Positions 23,201 to 33,772 of a stretch of 64,000 nucleotides of DNA are shown piece after piece. Position 1 is the stretch's first letter, and every line of letters starts with the position of its first letter. Under the pieces are notes generated by a model. That model worked only from the letters and a program-made list of their open reading frames with translations. It made no database searches and had not been told where the DNA came from. A program made the position numbers and the translations under genes. This DNA is from Acanthopleura granulata (lineage: Eukaryota; Mollusca; Polyplacophora; Chitonida; Chitonidae): assembly GCA_016165875.1 (NCBI GenBank), contig JABBOT010000080.1:12692337-12756336 (forward strand), read 5' to 3'.

Positions 23201-26200
23201 TTGTGTGTTGTGTATTTTAAACGCATCCCTGCAAGTGCCATTTACAGTGTGTATATGTGTTCTGAAATAACCAAAACAGGAATCACACCCAACAAAAGTG
23301 CAAAATTTTAGACAAAATGTATAGGATTAAAATTATTTTGCTTCTTACCTCTAGTTTTCGTAGGTTTTCTACTTCCAAATCTTTCAGTAACACCGAGTAT
23401 GGAATGCGCTGTGATGAGAAAGAACATGAGTTGATTTAGTGTTTAACAGCATACTCAAGAGTTCTCAGATGAAGGTTTATAGGGGGAGTAAACCAAATTG
23501 CCGAGAGAAAACAAAACTGCCAGGTGTAAACCCAGCATGAATCTGTCAAAAATAGTTTATGCAATTCAGTATTGGATGTAAAGGTCTAGGTTAGAGTGCA
23601 GAGTATATTTTCGGTAAATACAATGTACATGACTTCCCCTAGACTCTAGACTTAAAAAAAAAAAGCGCTGACAATTTTTGGTTTTGGTTACAGCTTTACT
23701 ACATAAGTTATAGCTGCAGTATTGATTGCTTGAGTGTAAATCAAGGGGAGATAACTGCGAACCCAACACCAAGCTACATTTATTTCTCTGAATCTGTAAT
23801 CTCCCCTTACGAATTAAATTAAGCACTTCAACATCAACAATTGAGTGTGAAACACAATCAACAGCAATTCACGTAAGTGTTACCAGTACAGGAACTATTT
23901 CTACGAAATAATATTATTCAAACAACAAAAACACACACACACACACACACACACAGAAGATAACTGTCATCTATTTTACTTACTTTCGTTTTCGTAGCCA
24001 AAGTGACAATGGTGAGATGTCGCAATTTGGTGAGTTGTACAGGTGTCAACTCAGGAAGGTTGGCCTTATTTTCTGAAATGGAGTAAAAATATATTAGTAA
24101 AAGTCTTCCATTAAAGGTACACAATGACATCTTACTCTGTATTTATCTATCTATTTGATTGGTGTTTCAGGTTATACTCAAAAACATTTCACTTATGCGA
24201 CGGTGGCCAACATCGGGCGGAAAATGGGCTGGGAACATCCAGGACTATCTGCAGGTTGTTGACCGTCCTTCCATCGAATGACTCAAAAGGGATGCTAGCC
24301 AGAGCTGGACTTGAAGTTCTCGAGGTCAGTATATTATTCCAGATGTACATGATGGAAAGACAAAATTTGATTTACCTTCCATAAAATGAACTCTTTTGGA
24401 GTAAAGGTTCAAGTAGTCAAGTGCTATCCACAAGCTGATTTCAAAGCAAAGACTAACTGATTAAACAATGTCAGTGGTTCCTGTTGACTGTCAGTTTTTT
24501 TCTCCAGAGTATGTACTGTGAGGGGTGATAAATTATCAACTTATCTTTGCAGTTGGAATATGTCTTACAAGTGAAGGTGTACCTATCAACTTAACTTGTA
24601 GTTTCATATCAACTTAAGTTTGGGTAAGTCCCCTAAGAAATCAATATTTCGACACAGACTAGTACGTTCAATCAAACAGCCATATATATACACAAACACA
24701 TATATGTTTCAGTTTAACTTAAGAGCCCCCAAAGCAGAGATAAAACATCAACTCTATTACATGCACATTTACACTTGGGGTAAGCCCAATAAACAGGCAC
24801 AAATCATGTGCTCTAATAAACACCTGAATCTGTGGTAATTCCCATATTAAAGCAAACATATGTACTACATGTATCAACTGAAGTACCTTTGAAGTCAGAG
24901 TAAGTCCCGTAAGCAAAGATGTTTAACAACTTGAAGTATGAGGAATGGGGTCCTGATTCCAGCTAAAAAGAAACAAATGCTTCAATGACTTTTCTCAAAT
25001 ATAAAGCTTCATGAAACTGTCCAGCAAATCACTAACAACACATACATCTATTTATAAAACTAACAAGTGTCTTTTCAAAAATAGTTTACAATAATTTGCT
25101 CCCAGATTCCATTAAATAAGCTGAAACCTTTTCTACTTATACAGTAACAATGCCTTGTCTAAATTGGAAAATCAATTGCCACTAAAGGATTTTTTTTTTT
25201 TTTGGAAAAGTTCAATTAAAAATATTCTTTTAACATACTGGGCTTAACATGATCAAATATTTTCATGCATCTATGCTCTGTTCATGTCATGTGTGCATAT
25301 TAGGAAAGAACAAAACTTTAAAAATAGTTATTAAGGACAGAATTCCATCAAAAATGTGGGTTTGGAAAAAAAAAATAAACATTCACAATTTCTGCATTTA
25401 CCATTACTGTGAGCGCTTGAGGAATTTCTGCTGAACAGTAAGACACATCATTAATGATAGTCTGACACGATCTGTGTCTGTATGCGTGTATAATATACTG
25501 ACAAGTATTGCATACCGACCTCATACCGAAAAGGCCACCAGATTTTGGGGCTCTGTGGCAACTGCTTGGTCGATGGGGTACTCCTTCCCTTCTATTGCCT
25601 AAATCTGCAAAGCCACAGATCCTTTTCACATACATGAAACATTTGCATGGCTGTGTTCCTTGATAATTTACTTTCACACTGATGTATAATATGTATATAT
25701 GGGTAAGTGCTGACACTCCCAAATGGTCTGAGTTTTCCTTCAGTTTAATGTAAATAAAATCATTTTTTTGCAAAATTTCATTTGCTGTCTTCTCCATTGC
25801 TCCATGGCTCGAAGGAAAATGCACTCGATGAGATGACCGCTGGCTCTGATCAGTGTTTATATCATCATAAGGTCACAGGTCATGCCACTGACAGTACACG
25901 TAATATTGGCTTTGCATAACGAGACTTGGGAAGTGGGTCACACCATGGTTATCTGTGCTGACAGAGAGGTGAGAAGTGACAAAGAGATTTGTGGCTGTTT
26001 TTGATTATCAACGCTTGCCCATCCATGCGTATATTATACACCAGTGTGAAGGCAAATTATCACTGGGCAGTTGTCACCAAGCAGTCATTCCATCACAGAG
26101 CCCCCAGATCTACTGGCCTTTTCGGTCTGACGTCTGTATACAATACCTGTCAGTATATTAAATACGCATACACACAGAGATCCTGTCGGACTAGACTAAT

Positions 26201-26388
26201 GAGACCTAAAGAGTGACAATGACTGGATGTACCTCCTGTATATTAGGCATGTCAAGTAGCTCCCCAAACACGTACACTCCTGGGGCATCCAGGGCCTGGG
26301 ATATCAGGGTGGACGCCGCAGCTCCCTTGGCTGATTTGGCCAGCAGTACAAACTGCTCCAAAGGGTTACAAGATGTCTTCTCTGTCAT
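20204..26388 (-). CDS. COPS7: COP9 signalosome complex subunit 7 (CSN7/COPS7)
   Basis: Coding exons in transcript order are 26388-26233, 24962-24887, 24072-23984, 23408-23349, 22667-22525, 21816-21711, 20896-20769 and 20234-20204 (TGA). All are GT-AG and in phase; the sum is 789 nt, 262 residues, the family's usual length (about 264-275). The N-terminus has the family hallmark [10 protein letters not shown] then [15 protein letters not shown]. Next come [60 protein letters not shown] and AIGRDI of the PCI/winged-helix region. A helical [12 protein letters not shown] stretch and a basic tail ending [10 protein letters not shown] follow, close to vertebrate GLRGSAKIW. CSN7 is a PCI scaffold subunit of the complex that removes NEDD8 from cullins. 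The start is supported by homology and by A at -3; an acceptor (cag) lies 3 nt upstream of the ATG, so a 5' non-coding exon is likely. Confidence 0.95.
22046..22471. mobile_element. MITE with TTAA target duplication
   Basis: A 426-bp element is flanked on both sides by TTAA (22042-22045 and 22472-22475). Its ends are imperfect inverted repeats: left ggacaccagaaccccacg, right (reverse complement) ggatactagaatccctcat. No ORF of note. TTAA sites are used by piggyBac-like and Kolobok-like transposons; which one applies here is not determined. It lies in a CSN7 intron. Confidence 0.75.
23930..23955. repeat. (CA)n microsatellite
   Basis: A pure AC dinucleotide run, just downstream (in - strand sense) of the CSN7 exon ending at 23984. 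Confidence 0.95.
24140..24316 (-). mobile_element. SINE copy, reverse orientation
   Basis: On the + strand it reads tatttgattggtgtttcagg, tcaaaaacatttcacttatg and cgacggtggccaacat, then ctgcaggttgttgac and agctggacttgaa. This is the reverse complement of the SINE tail, core and B-box region. It sits in the CSN7 intron between 24887 and 24072. Confidence 0.75.
25446..26215. repeat. Long inverted repeat in CSN7 intron 1
   Basis: The left arm, about 25446-25715, and the right arm, about 26012-26215, are reverse complements with moderate divergence. Shared words include aatatactgaca, gaccgaaaaggcca/accgaaaaggccac, ggggctctgtg and gtgtataatat. The spacer is about 300 bp. The right arm ends about 18 bp from the donor of CSN7 coding exon 1 (26233). 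This explains why similar peptide ORFs appear on opposite strands here; they are not genes. Confidence 0.8.
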
Positions 26389-26391
26389 TTT

Positions 26392-27130
26392 CTGTGGGGA
26401 AAAAGATCCAGTTTTTAATTGCACAGTATATACAGAGGCTTTGCATCCTTGCAACCTACTTTACATGGAATGTCTGCTAGTGCAAAACTACAGTTATTAG
26501 CACAACTACTTATGTACCCTCATGAAATTTAATAGATGGACGCTTGGACGGCTGCTCCAATCTAAATGTCATTTTATGTTAATTTCATCGTAAATATTGT
26601 TGATAACTTAACACTAAGATATCCAAAGCAGGGCTGGCCCATTTTACAGACAAGGTGTAAGTTGTTGAATGCAAATGACATGACAACACATACTGTAGAT
26701 ATCATGTCACATGGTAGCGATACGTCATCACGGAATTTATGTTTGACACAATGTTATACCCTCTTCATAAAACGAGTGACAGGATGGAAGCAGTTGACTT
26801 ACAAGCTTAAACATAAACTGCCACTTAAGCAGTTCAGAATGTAGAGCACACCCTGTCAGTTTCACCTTAGGTATGATATGAAATCTCATACTGCATCCCA
26901 GGTTTCAACAAGTTACCCCTCAGTTAAATCCATGTGACAGCTACCATCTTGACCTGACAAGTGGTATGCTAAATATTGCCTTCCAAATCATATTTGTTAG
27001 TTTAGCAGATCTGTATGTGTTTTTCCTGTACTCTGTCTACAGATGTCGGGCTTATTGGTACTGGAAACGTGGTACACTTAAGAAACCACACCTTACGAGG
27101 AATTCAAACATGTACCTCACATTTCATCAA
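26392..27130. other. CSN7 5' flank / 5'-UTR intron
   Basis: The sequence just upstream of the CSN7 start exon (in - strand sense) has an acceptor at the exon border and no further coding exon. Nothing else is recognised before the 31-bp tandem repeat. Confidence 0.4.
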
Positions 27131-27316
27131 GTAGGCCTACCCACAATGAATACCTTATCACGTAGGCCTACCCACAATGAATACCTTATCACGTAGGCCT
27201 ACCCACAATGAATACCTTATCAAGTAGGCCTACCCACAATGAATACCTTATCAAGTAGGTCTACCCACAATGAATACCTTATCAAGTAGGCCTACCCACA
27301 ATGAATACCTTATCAA
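27131..27316. repeat. 31-bp tandem repeat, six units
   Basis: The unit gtaggcctacccacaatg then aataccttatca plus A or C is repeated six times almost perfectly; one unit has gtaggtctac. Each unit begins with the 10-bp palindrome GTAGGCCTAC. There are no spacers, so it is not CRISPR-like. The near-identity of units implies recent expansion. Confidence 0.95.
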
Positions 27317-27716
27317 TGACAAAGTACCCATATTGCATTCTATCCTCTCCGAGTAAAAATTATAGGGAAAACCTGCATAGCTGCAAAAAAGCAAGTTAAG
27401 GCCTGAAGTGTATACACATGGCTGAATGTGACGAGGAAAAATTTGCATCATTCGGTGCGTTTCCTGAAATGAACATTGTGTAAGTTACTCAGGCTGGATG
27501 AAGTATCTGGCATTATATGCTATTCCAGCCAGCACTTCCAAACATAATAATTATATCTGCATTTCATACAAGGCCAAAAGGCGAAACACTATAATGACAG
27601 TGATGTTTATCATAGATTAGTGATTAATGAATCGATAGATTGATCAATGAAACAAATGAACTGCAATGGCAAAATACGCTGCCCTTTGTGAATTCATTGT
27701 ATAATAGTCCACTTAA

Positions 27717-27840
27717 GGATACTAGAGCCCTCATACGCAGAATTCTACATTTTGCCTTCTGTAGCTCAAAACATTGATCCAATATGGCCATATATATGTA
27801 TATATATTCTGAAAGCTAAATGACAGCTAATCTCATCACC
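27717..27840. mobile_element. Second copy of the TTAA-flanked MITE (left end)
   Basis: After TTAA at 27713-27716 the sequence ggatactagagccctcat is followed by cagaattctacattttg and gatccaatatggccatat. It aligns to the left end of the 22046 element through about 120 bp. The matching right end was not found. Confidence 0.65.
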
Positions 27841-28988
27841 CAATTTGACTGTCAACTATCTACAGCAATCTCAAAGCCCACGAGGTGGTGCTGTGAGCAG
27901 TGTTTTTGTTATGGCTGAAAGCTGATCTCAACTTCCCCAAACCCAGTGCCCTCCTTGCACCATTGTTTTCTGTATAAATATGTTGGTGTCAAAAACTATT
28001 GATGACCAGGTTTGGTGAACAAGGTTTTGAACCGCTTTGTGTCATTTTAGCCCAGGATTTTTTCCTAGGAAACATATCGCGAGCATGTCATCTGATTCAG
28101 GTAAGGATTTTTTTGTTTTGAAGTAAAATATGCTATTAAAATGTATAGCTTATCAAAATTAAAGCATTTTTCTGTATGTTGGCAGTGTTTTTAAAATTTA
28201 TCAGTGTGGACCGAGGTGATTATTTATGATGGAAAAGGCATGGGGTCTATCTGTTACACACGTGAAAGCTGTAGTGCACATGCGTAGTAGCTGTCTATGC
28301 AGGAGGCATTGACATACAGCTTACAAACATGAGTATGAACACTCAACATTAATGTGAGTGCAGGTACAGGGATTGTTTATCTACTTTTTTATTACTTCTT
28401 TTTATTAAGTATTCCTAATCTAAATTTTAGTTATAACACAATAGCTGATCCAAACTGCATTTCCAAAAGTGTTTCATAGTTAATTTTAGGGTATAAACAT
28501 TAAAATGTATCCTTCACTACTGCAATGTTTTTTTCAAGCAATACAACTATTATCCAACATATAGAATCATATTTTAGTAACTCTACATTTTTTCAATCCA
28601 ATCACAATGAGGTTATTTTTTTTTATCTTTTTCAGAAATTTTCGTCCAAGAGGGTACCCTAAATCTGGGGTCATGAGTTGGTTCTGCATCACTGCAGAAA
28701 TCAGAAGGTTGTATTTCTGTAATAAACAGGTGTTAAGGTTTCGATAAATATATATAGTTTGTTATGGTCTTTACTCTTTTCAAAAATGGCTTGGCAATGC
28801 TACTATTTTGCAAAGTTGAAACCCTTGTCAAGAGACTGGACCTGTGCCAATCAGTGACAACCCTTTCAATCCTTTCTACTTACCACAGTGAGCCAAGGTG
28901 TGTGATTCTTTTCACCACCGTTTGACGTTTCTAGCAAACATAATGTTTTCTGGTGCCAGGCCTAATGACTTGTGAAACTAAGCGAAAC

Positions 28989-29010
28989 AACAACAACGAC
29001 GACGACGACG
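28989..29010. repeat. Short CAA/GAC triplet run
   Basis: A caacaacaac run passes into gacgacgacgacg. It is a small microsatellite and no function is implied. Confidence 0.8.
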
Positions 29011-29109
29011 GGTCAAATAAAGTAAGTGGTTCGTCATTAACCATCGATTTCTCTAAGCTATTCATACAGTTTTATCACACACAAGAATGACATACAAAAC
29101 TATTCTTAC

Positions 29110-29220
29110 CTGTAGCAATAAGAATGTGAGAAAAATCCCCTGAAGTCCTCACCGAAAGGGCTCAATGACCTAGAGCTGTTTTAGCATCCGACAGCGCCTC
29201 TACTGGTTTAAGAAGTTACC
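29110..29220 (-). promoter_or_regulatory. Possible CSN7 5' non-coding exon and promoter
   Basis: In - strand sense a strong donor CTACAG|GTAAGAAT falls at 29110, preceded by about 110 bp without a needed ATG. An ATTGG (inverted CCAAT) lies near 29230. The CSN7 coding start is immediately preceded by an acceptor, so a distal 5' exon is needed; this is the best match seen. It remains an inference without transcript data, and other donors could serve. Confidence 0.3.
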
Positions 29221-29660
29221 TCCCCCTTTCCAATCAAGCTTGTCCTCTTCGCCGCATGCATCATATGACAAGGCCTTGTCCACTTGGCAGACAACCATGC
29301 CTTGTCCTATGAGGTCACAGGTTCGAATCCAGCTCTCTTTAGTTTTCCTGCGCTTTTTAGTCCTGAGGTTTGTCAGGTAGGTCTACTAATATTTACTGAT
29401 ATAAACCTCATTGATGTTAAATATAAGGGAAACACTTTCGACTATGACTCCGCAATACCACATGGTGAGTATACAAAAGTATTTTGATATATATGCATTT
29501 CCGCATGCGCCCTGGTTAATAATTCTCGTGTTCTTAAGAATTAAGGCAGTCACATCAAGGGCCTATAAATATTTAGTGCACATATCGATTTACAGTTAAC
29601 ATTTTAAAATATAAGGACAAAAATTTCAATGTTAAAACAAGATTTTTGTTTATTTGTACA

Positions 29661-29842
29661 GTTATTTGATTGATCGGTGTTTAACGCCGTACCCAAGCAT
29701 ATTTCTCGACCACCCGTGTAGGTTGCCGGTAGGCCAACCTATCCACATACGACCGCAGAGTAAGCCAGCCAGAGGTGGACTTATATGAACTCGAAGCGCC
29801 CACTTTGATGAGAGGCTCCTGGATCATTGTGGTACATTGTAG
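29661..29842 (-). mobile_element. SINE copy, reverse orientation
   Basis: On the + strand it reads ttatttgattgatcggtgt, ttaacgccgtacccaagc, atatttctcgaccac, then taagccagccagaggtgg. This is the reverse of the family tail, core and middle. A deletion lies around the core. Confidence 0.75.
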
Positions 29843-31011
29843 TTGAGATATTTAGCACATTCTTAAATTTTATATCAACATCATAAGAGAGTATAATATT
29901 ATAAATATGAACGAAGGAATGATTGGACGTACATGTAGCAGTCGTAACTTGTGCTTGGCGTATTTATCGTATATGATATAGGCCTATGAACAATGAATAC
30001 ACACTGGTCGTCATGGCAAATGCACTTGATAGACTAATTTGAATTATAAAAGAAGATAATTGGACTTGAAAGTATGTTTAAATATCTAAACTTAATTTAA
30101 TAACAAGGTTTTCATTAAATATCCTGCTCATACAATTGTACGGTACCTAGGTAGACCTACTTGCGTATATTAAATTCCTGAGCGGATCCCTTTGATAGCA
30201 TCACTTTTTTTCGACATTGATGTTCGTTTGACATGTTAAACATTTAATATTTGAAATACTCATATACAACCACCCATAAAGCTTTCTATATATATATATC
30301 AAGCTTTCACGCACTTTTCTATAAAACGTCATGGCATATGTATTTATATATAGTGATTTACTATTGCTTTCGTTAATAATAACGATATCAAAGACGCAAA
30401 GAAAGCCAGCGACTTTTGAAGGCTAAGAAATTGCGATATAATATCTGAACAATTAACCTCTTGACATTTAGCACAAAAACTTTCAGAGGCACTTTGTTGA
30501 AATGCCACTCTCTCCGTTTTTAACCGTTATACATCCTTAGGGTTTCTGAACGTGTTAACACAGATCCCTTACCATTCTTTAGCTGGCCTCCTTGTGCAGG
30601 TATAAAACTATTGTTATTCACATGTGTGTGCTAAGCCTTTAAGTACTTCACGGTGTGAAGAGCAGACGTAAACCCCTGCATTATTTATTGAGGTGAATAC
30701 AATGCCGACGGTCTACATGCAGTTCCCAAGTCAACATTCCGTGTGTTCAGGGTCTATAGTCACGAATTAACGTTGCCCTATGCACTTCTATTAACTTATG
30801 TATGTGTAGATTCCAGTCTATTTACGTAGCCTATGTGTTACGCTACTTACAGGACTAGGCGAAAGTTAAAAACTTAGAGAAATGTGTTATTGTTTTTACC
30901 AGAATTTCAAACCGGGATTTGCAGGAATGATGTGCCATTCCCCACGATCTGCCATCGCTGGAGAAGACCAGTGACAAAGTCCTTCACAACTGGTATGTTA
31001 CATACATATAT

Positions 31012-31605
31012 ATGTACCACTCATTCGAATGATCGCAAGTTTTGACATATGATTTGTTAATAATTCCCCCCAAAAAACAACATATTTCACAACTTTATTT
31101 ATAGAAGTACTGGCAAGGTATAGCAGAAAGATTTCAATATCAGGCGTATACGAAGACATGTTTAGTTAATTTCTGTTGGGAAAAAAATCACACTTAACAC
31201 AGATAGAGGGCACATTATATATCTGGGTATTTAATTTATAGAAATAGTCCTATACAGAAGGTTTGAATGTACTTTTCCACAAAACAGTTTGAAGGCACAT
31301 GCATGGCTTTTCTTCATATACTTTCATAACAGTCTTGCATTTTCCCACTTATATACAACTCATTCGAATCAGCTAAATTTTTGACGTATCATTTGGTAAT
31401 AATAAAACAAAAAACCCGTACTATGAGTTGTTTACCAGTACTGACATGGTACAGCAGGATGACTTCAAAACCGGGTGCACACGAAGGCATGTTCACTTAA
31501 AAAGGTCTGTAGGAAAATAATATCACACTTAACACTCAAGGGATAATCTGGGTATTTAATTTACCGAAATAGTCCTATACAGAAGGTTGGAATGTGCTTT
31601 CACGA
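31012..31605. repeat. Two-copy direct duplication, ~335-bp offset
   Basis: Copies at about 31012-31285 and 31349-31605 share tcattcgaat, gtatagcag/gtacagcag, acgaag(a/g)catgtt, tcacacttaacac, atctgggtatttaattta and gaaatagtcctatacagaag. They are offset by 325-339 bp. Both are non-coding and sit upstream of the scramblase exons. Confidence 0.85.
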
Positions 31606-32618
31606 CATTCTCAAAATCAAAACTTGGAGATGTATATACTGAGAGATTTTCTATTTTTTATGTCATAATTTATATACAGGTGTCTAAAGCTTATGGTGTG
31701 TTTTTCAGGAATAATTTCATACATATAGTCATTTCGCAAGCGTGGAATATTTACTTAATATGGACACTGAATAAATTACATTGGAAGAACACATATATAA
31801 ATGCTCTAAAATCTTCGCCCCAGAAAATGTACAGGCCTATAAAATTAAAATATTTTGAGGGAAATAAATGTCAAAAGATATTGGTGAGGGGGTGGTGGGG
31901 TGGGGTGGGGGGATTTACCTTTCTCAGCAGGATGTTATCCTATACAAACATGAAAACACCTAAGAGGAATAGAATTTTCAGAATCAGGCAAAATCGTCGA
32001 CCATAAATCTGCCTTTTTGTCTTTTGTTTTGGTACAGAGTTTTAACACAGGCTCAGCCAGGTTAGGCGTGAAGAGGGAGAAGTTATAATCATGTCCGTCA
32101 GGCCGGTGATAGAGCAGCCCAAGGGTAAGAACTGTGCAGATATGAAGTCCACATATACGAGTGCATGTATATGGTGTTAGTGCCAACGACGCTTTACGGT
32201 AGGCTGACCAAAGCCGTAATACGGCAACAACAATGGCGTGGTAAGAGGGAGAGCATGCTGTGGAAAGTATGGCAAGTTAAAAGACAATGGCATGAAGTCA
32301 TGAAATCCCATAACCATATAACAGTATAGGCATGAGTATGTGCCTGTGATGTGCATGGGCGACCCACACATTCAGTGTTGAGTGTTATGCATGACAAGGC
32401 GTTACATTAGCCCTCTACGAGGTCAGACACTCGTCCGAACCACTGAGACAACAAAAAAATTATTTTAGAAAATGCACGTATAGTCTCGATTTATAAGGTG
32501 TCAACAGTTAAGTTTTAAAAGTCAACAACTATACCCCCGCATATATTCCACTGTTTCAAGCTATTTCTCTAAACGGATGATGAGAAAAAAGAATTACAAA
32601 TTTGATAACATGCTTGGC

Positions 32619-32788
32619 AAATAAAATATTTGGGTGGTGTTTTATGCCGTATTCAAGAATATTTCACTTATACGACGGCGTCCAGAAGTACGGTGGGAGG
32701 AATCCGTGCAGGGCCAAGGGGTAACCCTCGATCATCCGCAGTTTGCTGGCAGTCCTCCCCACGTATAGTCGGAGAGGAAGCCAGCCAA
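32619..32788 (-). mobile_element. SINE copy, reverse orientation
   Basis: Reads gggtggtgttttatgccgt, attcaagaatatttcac, ttatacgacggcgtccag, atccgcagtttgctggcag and gaggaagccagcc: the reverse of tail, core and middle. The tRNA head is missing. Confidence 0.8.
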
Positions 32789-33205
32789 TCAGATAAATAC
32801 ATAAATAGATAAAAACATGCTTGAAATACAACCCTTCAAAGACCTCATATATGACTAAGGTGGACTAAGGCAAATTCATGTGCAATTGCCAGAAGAACTG
32901 ATGCGTCTTGCATTAATGGATTTCCGATATTGGAGCTAATGGACTTTCGCAGATTTTACAGCATCTGTAATGCACCGTTCTGTACTATCGTGTTAAAATG
33001 TGGATGGGTGAGTTAAAATATGGCCGCCTATAACGGGCTGAAACGGTCAAACAAATAGCAGCAATCAGGCAACTAACTGCTTGAATCCAGTGCTCGCTGT
33101 TTCTGCTGCGTCTTGAGGAAAATTACGGGGTATTTGGCGAAGGTCGGTAGTCCACTATCACCCTGGTTTCGTGCAAACCGTAAACCTGACCGCTGACGGA
33201 GAAAG

Positions 33206-33241
33206 CTTCCAGAGTACAACGTTAAACACCAATCAAATAAA
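33206..33241 (+). mobile_element. SINE 3' tail remnant
   Basis: Reads gcttccagagtacaacgt then taaacaccaatcaaataa, the end of the SINE family. The preceding bases may be a strongly decayed body. Confidence 0.55.
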
Positions 33242-33772
33242 CATATGAAAGAGACCTGACAATGAATTCCATTGGGAACTGTACAACCATATATAGGTAG
33301 GCTAAGACCATTTCCCGAGAATATTTTACCAGTCGGTAATAATTCCATTGTCACGTCAATTGTATTCTAAAAAAAATCTTCCGCGAACTCCGTTATCTGG
33401 GGGATGATGGATTGTATATCGGATGTGTTCTAACGGATAAATCTGTTCCAGGCAACGAATGCATCCGTTCTTGATAACCAAATCAGGAACGGATTAATCC
33501 GTAATTAATTTGCATAATCTTAAACTTTTTTTTCTTTTTCCTAATTTTATTAAGAACATGCAATTTTATTAATTTGTTATGACCAACTTGTTGAGTGCCA
33601 TTGTCCAAAGCATATAGTTTTTAGCAATTGCTTACGTAATATCCATAAATTGTTTGATACTAATAAGGAATTGTTTTTTAGCACTGATGATAGTTTCACA
33701 TATACATCCGGTTTTGAGATATCGTGACAAAAACTCGTCTTTTATTTGTATTATTTTTCTTAAAACCACTAG

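Larger units (their letters stand above)
29850..33772 (+). other. Scramblase 5' region: N-terminal exon(s) not resolved
   Basis: The first certain scramblase exon needs one upstream base (phase 1). Two candidates were seen. One is ATG-TCA-TCT-GAT-TCA-G at 28085-28100, followed by gtaagg. The other is a 68-nt open stretch around 30924-30991 between a weak acceptor and gtatgt, which also ends in phase 1. Neither has homology support, because scramblase N-termini vary. The rest holds SINE pieces (32619-32788 and 33206-33241) and a direct duplication. Confidence 0.3.

Noticed and set aside
25348..26216. Two similar ORFs on opposite strands (CQYI..., HRAP... peptides)
   Set aside because: They are translations of the two arms of an inverted repeat inside the CSN7 intron, not genes.
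27131..27316. Possible CRISPR array
   Set aside because: Units follow each other without spacers and the window is clearly eukaryotic.
29320..29330. tRNA gene suggested by GGTTCGAATCC
   Set aside because: A perfect B-box word, but no matching acceptor stem, anticodon arm or A-box at proper spacing.
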